A stretch of 64,000 nt of DNA, taken from the NCBI RefSeq assembly GCF_009870125.1, contig NC_046679.1:25730001-25794000 (forward strand), given 5' to 3'. How positions within the stretch are numbered: position 1 is the stretch's first letter; each line of letters starts with the position of its first letter. This stretch comes from Drosophila pseudoobscura. Its lineage: Eukaryota > Arthropoda > Insecta > Diptera > Drosophilidae. Positions 56,801-64,000 of the stretch are shown here, one piece after another. The notes beneath the pieces are model-generated. The model did no database searches. It saw only the letters and a list, made by a program, of their open reading frames with translations, and was not told the DNA's origin. The position numbers and the translations under genes were made by a program.

Positions 56801-59800
56801 TTCATAGTATTTCTTGCTCTTGGCATAGCCAGCAATCTCAACGAAAGGAAAATCAATGCTCTGTCCATTAGATTCAAAAATGTATACGAGAATAAGCAAC
56901 ATGCTCCTACTCGAACATATATTTTATACGTAATTCATTTTTTGATGGATTTGGAAAGAGTTTCCGGAGAGGGGGTACTGGAGCGCAGGTTCGGGTGATG
57001 AAATATTACTAAATACGACTGCATTCAAGAATGGTCTTATGATTAGTTGCGACTTTCCTACTCTTGCTGGCGTCACTGCCACTGCAGCGTTATCCCAGTG
57101 CACACGTGGCGCTAATTGCTAGCCCAGAGATATGTACATTCATATGTATGTGCGAGTCCCCCACATGGCAGAAGCAGTAGCATCATCCATACCCAGCCAG
57201 GTGCGAAAGCCAACGGCCTCAGAGCTCGCTCGCAGCGGTCTTGGGTGCCAGCACCTTGGGTCACAGGGCGGGTGATGGCGGAGTGGAAAAAAGGTCCTTC
57301 AAAGCATTTTTGCATATGCAAACGAATATTTTTAGCCATTTTTAGCGGTTGCAACGCTGCGCATTTGCTCTCACGCCCCTGGCCCCTGGCCCCTGGCGCC
57401 CGGCCCCTGGCCCCTTGTTTGTGTTCAGTGTTTATCGGAGCGAAAACTTCAGCATGTAAATGACTATTTTCTCACGGGGGAATGTTTTGGGTGAAGGTGC
57501 CAGGTCCTCCCAGATTGCCGCCTGTCCCGCTCGTGAAGTGCGCATACATTTTGTAATTTATTAAGGTTTCGCTCTGAACGAATCCACGACGCGACGTGCC
57601 AGCTCATAAACTAAATAGTTTCTTCCACACTTTAAGTCGACAGCTGTGATAAGCCCTCACAGACCTGTCACGTAGAAGGGTTACAAGGGTGGAACTGACT
57701 GTCGTCGTGTGTGGCATGTGCGACCGGTTGGTCATTTAGCTCGAGGCCGAGAGCTCTTTCTATGTGGTTGTCCTTTGGGTGCTGGAGAGTTCAAAATGTT
57801 TTTGTTTTTATATATTTCCTGTCTTGGACCCTGAAACATTCTGGAGAGGGGCAACTTCGTCTGCTGAGTGGCCGACACAACGCAATTAAGAGGCAGAAGG
57901 TAATTGAAATATTGCGTATACGGCGTGTGGGACATTATGCTCGAATTGAGGCACGCGTGCCCGCTGTAAAAAGCACCATAAAAACAGCAGTGACAGTGTC
58001 CTGACTCTGTTATTGATTTGATTTGGGTGGACCTAGGGGTCTGTGCGCACCTTCGCGAATTCTGGCATCATCCCGCTCCGCTCTTTATGACAATTTTATA
58101 TTCTTTTTTATTGGAGATGGCATTTTGCTTATCGCGAACAAAATAAAACCAAAAATGATTTCCGAAGCAGGATTTTTATATTCGTACCCGCGGCGCGCCT
58201 TCGGCCACGTTAATGGCCATGCTCAGCGCTGACCACGGAGCTGCCGTCTGTTCGATTTTTGTGCATTTGAAAGCATTGGAAAGTTGATGTCACCTCGATG
58301 TCACCGATTTGTGAAAGAATTTGCGATTTGCAATATTCATTCATATTCGAACAATATTTTATTCTTTCATTAAAAAATACACTGCGCATCTGCATACAAA
58401 GTTAAGTCAGCTGGGGGTTTTTTGTGATTGCACAGAAATCGATTTCATTAAAATAACGCAACTTTGTGGACACGCCGGATGGACGGGCGCTCGAATTGTA
58501 TAGAGAATTTAATTTATTCGTTCATGGCGTCGGCGTCCTCTGTGGTATGGGCATGTGCCAAATGAAGGCTGCAGGATTTTGAGCCAATATATGAAAATGT
58601 GACATACAAAATATGCAAATATGTACAGTGTGTGTACAGCAAAGCAATATGCGGGCACCGGCCAGCCTCCAGACCGTCCCCAGGAGAAGCGCTTAAGGGC
58701 GGGCTTTGTTATGCTAAATGCCAGGCGAGTATATTTCTGATTTTATTACAATCGAGTGGCCTTCTTGCCCTCCAGATCATCGGATGCCATTGTCGTGCAC
58801 TGTGCCGTATCCAACCCGAACGGAGAAATCTTTACAGTACGAGTCCCAGTACGAACCAGACACTAGAAATCAGGATTTAAGAGTGAAATGACACTAAAGA
58901 CTCCGCTCCCGTATCTAGAGTACATATTCAGAATATGGTTTGGATGTCCTTTACTTGCCGCAAAACAGCGCCAACGGCAATCGATCAAATTAGCCCTTTC
59001 GAAGAAAAGGCTTCGAAAGTTTTTTGTCGTCTTGTGGGTCGGGGGCGATTCAGGTTCTTGGCAATACTCATAGACTGGAGTCCGCTGTCACGCTCAACCA
59101 GCCAGAATTCGTCGGCTCTGCGCTGCTCTTGACAAAGTTTCCCAACAGTTCTGTGTTAATTTAATTCCATTTGCTCTGTTCGGCCTTAAGTGTACAAGAA
59201 ACTTGTTCGAAAGTTGGCCAGCAGAAAAGTTTCTCTGATGACACATTATGGTCACATTCATTAGTGCATTGGCCAGCGATCATTATACGAGTATTTGCCC
59301 GAGTATTCGCTGAGCTGAGCCAGTTCAAAATACGACAATTTCATTACGGCCCAAGGAGACCTAATGGAAGCTAATTACATTGCTGAAATATCTCATTGAA
59401 ATTTCGAAAATCACCCTGATTGATGATTCAGAATATTACGACATTTGCGAATAGTCATTCATGTGTGCTAAGCACCCACAATTACCACTCCACCTTAATA
59501 ACCAAAGTCTTTGGCTTGGGTCCTTCCAATAGCCTGGAATTCTTATATTATTATTTTTGTATAAATATTTAAATGTTCTAATGTAAATTGCAAATTGTTT
59601 GTACGTATTCTGAGTCGTGGTTAGAATGTAATGGCCAACCGCAGCCGCTGCCACCGACTAAACACCGAGAACAAAAAGCCCCTCAACAGAGATTACGTGA
59701 CTGAACAGCTCCACACAAGTGCATAAACCAGAGCTCCCGGCAACAAATCAAAGTTTCATTTGCTGCATCGCAAAGTTTTAGTGCACATTTCAGGACGCAC

Positions 59801-62800
59801 ATTGCGTGCGCTCTTCCCAAAAACACAGCACAGGCAGCCACTAAACATTTTACATCCCTTTATGTATGAGTCATGTATGAAAAATCTGTGACTGTGTGTG
59901 TAACGAGTATTAATTTCCCTGGCCAGTTCGCAGGCATGCGATATCAATTGCAGGTGCTCCTCAGATTCAATATTTCGCGAGCACCCTTCGCCCAATGCTC
60001 ACTTTAAAGTGCGGGTCCTCACAGTCATCAAAATGGGGCTGGTAGGCCGGAAACGCGAACGTTTTGACCGCTTTGACCTTCACAGCAAGGGACTGGGCGT
60101 CCGGCCTGGTCTTGCCTGGCTTTTGCACTGCAGATATAAAAGCAAAAATAAAAAAGAACTCCAATAAAACATGAACAAAAACACTAATAAAAGCTAAACG
60201 ATATGACCTCTTTCCCGACTCAGCCGCAGCGGCTGCCTCCCTCGCAGCCAGCATAATGTTAAATAAACATTTTTTATTGTTGAATTTCAGGTTAGACTTA
60301 CAGAATCCGGTAGCCGTGTGACCGCTGCGTTTCGTTCCGTTTCATTCCGTTTTGTTTCCATCCCATTCTATCCCATTGTGTTCGGTGGTCAGCGCATTTT
60401 CGCTGGCTATTCTGGTGCAACATGTCGTATGCGCAATTCAGTGTTTATTGCCTTGTAGCACTTTCAACATACCGTCGGCCATAACTTTCGGGGCATTTGT
60501 TGCTCCATCTCAGCCTCGGATGGTGAGTCCTTCGGTGAGTCTCCCGGCATGGCGGAATTGATTAATGACCTCGACGGACTGCCATAAGAGCTGCGGCTAG
60601 GCACGCTTTCCCCCGCTCCGAGTAGCTGGTAGCCACCAGCTGCTCTTCATGTTTCTGATGAGCGCGGAGTCTGTGGTCTACCGATGATTGACTCAATCTG
60701 CGTTTGCCACAGCTAATGCGAACTGAAGTGTCGAATGAGGCATGGGCATGCTATACGCACAGTGCCTCCCACTCCTCCACCTCCTCGTCGGCCTGCCCCA
60801 TTACCGACCCATCAAAGTCATGGCTGAGGAGACGACAAGTTGTCAATGGCGACCTCGGACGCCAGACAGTTCATAAATAATGCAGTGGCGCCAACACACA
60901 CACACGCATGAGCTCCAGCCAAGAGTGGAGGAGATCCGGGAGAGCAGCAGACTGCTGGACTTCTGCCGGGTCACGCCTGTATTATTAATTATGCTAACGG
61001 CAGCAGCCAAGCGTGGAACTTATTGTGACATTTGAAGTAATTATCCCAGGGTAAGCATTTCGTACCATGCGGGGTACGTGCTGAGGTCCTCTGCTAAGTG
61101 CAGAACGGAACGTATCAGCTTCTCAAGTCGAACTTCGACGCCACCGAAGTGTGCCGGGTGGCATACAGCCTTGACGACTCATTCGCTGCTGCCCCTGCCC
61201 CTGTCCCTGCCCCTGCACCAGTCGTCACATGCGCTTGTTGGGCTAATGTGCGTCTGCTTGTGCGTGTGCTGGTACTCAGAAGTTGCCCAATTATGCCGGA
61301 AAACAAATTAAAAGCACTTGTGCACTCGTTTCCTACTGTCCTTGCACGCAGGCAAACGTTGCAGTGGCAGATTGCACGGCGCTTAAGAAAATTTCTTGCA
61401 GCAAATTCCGATCCGGTCGAGCTTAAATGTAGTTCTTATGACCCCAACTTGACCCTGTTATTGGACTGTCCCAGCATGCATTTGGTTATTTCGTGGCCCT
61501 GTGGTACACTTTGGTGGTGCTGAAAGTGGACTTTAACTGACAATTGGAGCAGCGTACAAAGCGAAGCACAACCCAGACAATACTTAAAAGGGCGTATAGT
61601 CAGGAGTAGGAGCACAGGAGCTGAGTTTCGTTGCCTACGTTTCCCTACGGCCGGAAACAATCATCCCGGCGCTACGTCACTCCCTCCTTTGGAGATGAGA
61701 GTTCATCTGGCGAGCCCTTCGCATGTTGCAGAGAAAAGATAACTGGCCTGACGTTTCCTTTGTATAACGCTAATTGGGAAAATCAAATTTGGCGTTTGTG
61801 CACCAAAGGAAATTTGTGACCCGGTGGAAACTATTCCCCTCATCTTCCAAATGGTAAAGTTATCCATTCGACTCTGAGCTGACACACATGCTACTTTGGT
61901 TACTGGTCATATTCATTATAGAGGATTTAGAGCAAATGCTGATAACCCGGGATCCGTGTTATCAATAAATAAGCAGCTATAAACTGTAAACAGTCAATCG
62001 CTGCAATCAATGTCTTATTCATTATTCATACATTCATTTATTTGTATTATTTATTTATTTAGGAATACCGCTTTATGCCGTATAGATAGCTGCTACTGCG
62101 CTTCTGCCTTAGTCTCGAGCCTTCGTTCTCCCTTCGTGTAGAGCAGAAGGTTCCTTCCTACGCTGGTCAAGCTCCTAATATAATCTTCCAGTGGATGACA
62201 CTGATTGCTTTCGATACTTACTACTCCTTAGGAACGACCCCCAGATTTGACTGTCCTTACATGAGAGATGCATTGATGTTTCTGTATTTATAAATTTATT
62301 GTATCCAATCGGATATTTGTTCATAATGGAACAAATTCCGCTTTTGATTGGTCTTCAGAAGAACCGGGATCTACTTTTGTTATCATCCATCATACTCATA
62401 TGTACAGCGGTACGGGGCTGCTCTCCCTGCACACATTCAAATTATTGCGTATATTTTTACGCAGATAAGAAAGAAAAGAGTGGCGAGTCCCCTTTCATGA
62501 AGTGCTTCCAGACAAAGGCTAGTGGTAGCTACCACTACAGATCCTGATAAACAAAGTCGTTTATTTCATTCAGTTGGCTTTGTCTATTGTTTCGTTCCAC
62601 GGTTGTGGTCTCGTTCTCTATGGCTTTTGTGACTCTTGCACAAACAGGGAGAACAATGTCAAAGTAATAATACCTCATAGCCCTTGTATATTCTTTGGAA
62701 TTTTTCAGCTATGTACGTACTTTATTCAGAAATTTTTAGAAATAATGCAATCTTCTAATCATGTTCGTAACAGATTTTACTTTTTTTACTTTACTTTTAA

Positions 62801-64000
62801 AATTTTACTTTTAGTACAAACCTGTTACAAGTCATCGGATCCGATCGGTCCCTTCATAAACAGCTGCAGTATGGACTACTAGTGATCTGATAATACTGAA
62901 TATCTGGGACTATCAGGGATTACAGCACAAAGATTTAGTTATGCGGTGGCTAAGTAGCGGCCCACCGGAGTTCTATCACGCGCGGACCCAGGTAGAAACG
63001 CAGCACTGCTCCCGCCCAACCGACCGAGGGTCGCTGTCGTATAACGCGTTGTGAAAGATGGCTGTTAGAAAAATATACGAGGAAAATTAGAACTTACTCT
63101 AATAACTCTAATAGAACTAATACTCTAAAAACACAATCTATCAAGTGAAAAACATCATAAAGCGCCAAGAAGGGACTGGAACGATGAAATGTATTTACTT
63201 TACATTTCGAGGCATTTCGGTGTAAAAAATTTGCATAACATCATGACTGAAAGGTATAGAAATCGGATTGCAAACGAAAGTGAAATGAAGTGTCCTTATA
63301 CTGCAAACAGAGCTTAACACCATCCTTGAGTAAGTTTCCTTGAAAGCCTTTAATGATGGAGGAGGTGAACTCTAATACATTTGTGGTAGGGTAGTGATCG
63401 CCGCCTTCTAAATCCATGCTGTGTTGGAGATATGTGTAGGTGATTTGCAGAGATTTTGCAAGCGTGTAGTTAAAATGGTCTCAAGCATTTTAGGAATAGC
63501 GGGAAAAAGATATTGCTCAGGGGAATAGCTGTAACAGAGAAGCAGTTCTGTTAGTACCCTGGTTAACAGCCTATTCTCGCTCCTGAGTACCAAACGCATT
63601 TGACAGCCAGTAACAGCGCTCTCTGACTGCGCTCTGAGAGCGGGCTCGTCCTTGATCATAGCATGTAAACTAGACTTAACTCCGTTTCAACACCGTTTCA
63701 ATCGGCCGTGAATTACAACCCCGCACATACATATGCATCTACAAAACCTACTGAAATACATACGTATACGTTGGAATATAAATCGCCCGTCGACCAATAG
63801 CTATTGGTTCTACGACTGCTTCAGCAAATACTACTACAACCAGACACATGCACCTCCTTGTACCGCCTTATATGCTAACATTTTTTTCTCTTATCGTAAG
63901 GGTAGGAGTCCCAAAGGCTCTATTATTCTATGATCATATTTTCGAGGTACTCATGTTTAAGGGATACATTTATTAGTTTATGCCCTCCGCTCTTTCTGCG
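53831..64000. other. Intergenic block, no supported gene
   Basis: Many overlapping frames on both strands at 54100-56900 reflect GC-rich sequence rather than genes. Simple repeats include TTCCCG units at 55049-55088, GGCCCCT units at 57374-57416, CCCTGC units at 61188-61216 and AC at 60894-60905. Near 62040-62070, ATTT/TTTA-rich sequence next to a CCGCTTTATGCCGTATAG word could be the 3' tail of a decayed LINE, but I cannot prove it. Confidence 0.5.
57374..57416. repeat. GGCCCCT heptamer tandem repeat
   Basis: About six imperfect copies of a 7-base GC-rich unit. Confidence 0.85.

Overview
The window is Drosophila-type nuclear DNA, most likely from the obscura group (D. pseudoobscura and relatives). 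The evidence is short GT-AG introns of about 60-90 bases, a GFAT protein that reads like the fly enzyme, a TATA/initiator promoter of insect type, and several copies of a DINE-1/INE-1-like (Helentron) element with its typical GTCY-rich core. The species-group call rests on how the element copies read and is an inference. Most of the 64 kb is intergenic or intronic sequence with many short tandem repeats. Almost all long open frames are chance, GC-rich or antisense frames.

Two protein genes are well supported. (1) At 21274-22313 on the + strand lies a small two-exon gene with a TATA box. It encodes a predicted secreted, Thr/Ser/Pro-rich protein of 202 residues that I cannot name. (2) At 29160-34312 (probably to about 34700) on the - strand lies glutamine:fructose-6-phosphate aminotransferase, best matched to Gfat1, the entry enzyme of the hexosamine pathway that leads to UDP-GlcNAc, chitin and glycans. 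Nine coding exons join in frame to give 694 residues. Two of them are symmetric microexons of 27 and 24 bases in the linker after the predicted PKA site, where vertebrate GFAT1 carries its muscle-specific insert.

Layout: 1-12548 intergenic, with microsatellites, an AT-rich block (about 4620-6500) and a decayed DINE fragment near 9632; 12549-12895 DINE copy A; 17490-17855 relic of a non-LTR reverse transcriptase on the - strand; 21274-22313 the secreted-protein gene; 23821-24297 DINE copy B; 24541-24666 a GC-rich island with splice-like edges; 29160-34700 Gfat1; 39336-39900 and 43949-44727 DINE copies C and D in inverted orientation; 46069-46273 a possible compact transcription unit; 53580-53830 truncated DINE copy E; 53831-64000 intergenic.

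The two genes show no operon-like link. No rRNA, tRNA or CRISPR array was recognised. Two short words, ACGAGTAT and the palindrome TACATATGTA, recur far more often than chance and are mostly not explained by the annotated elements. I did not find a convincing undescribed system. The best leads are the Gfat1 microexon linker, the unnamed secreted gene and the small candidate gene at 46069.
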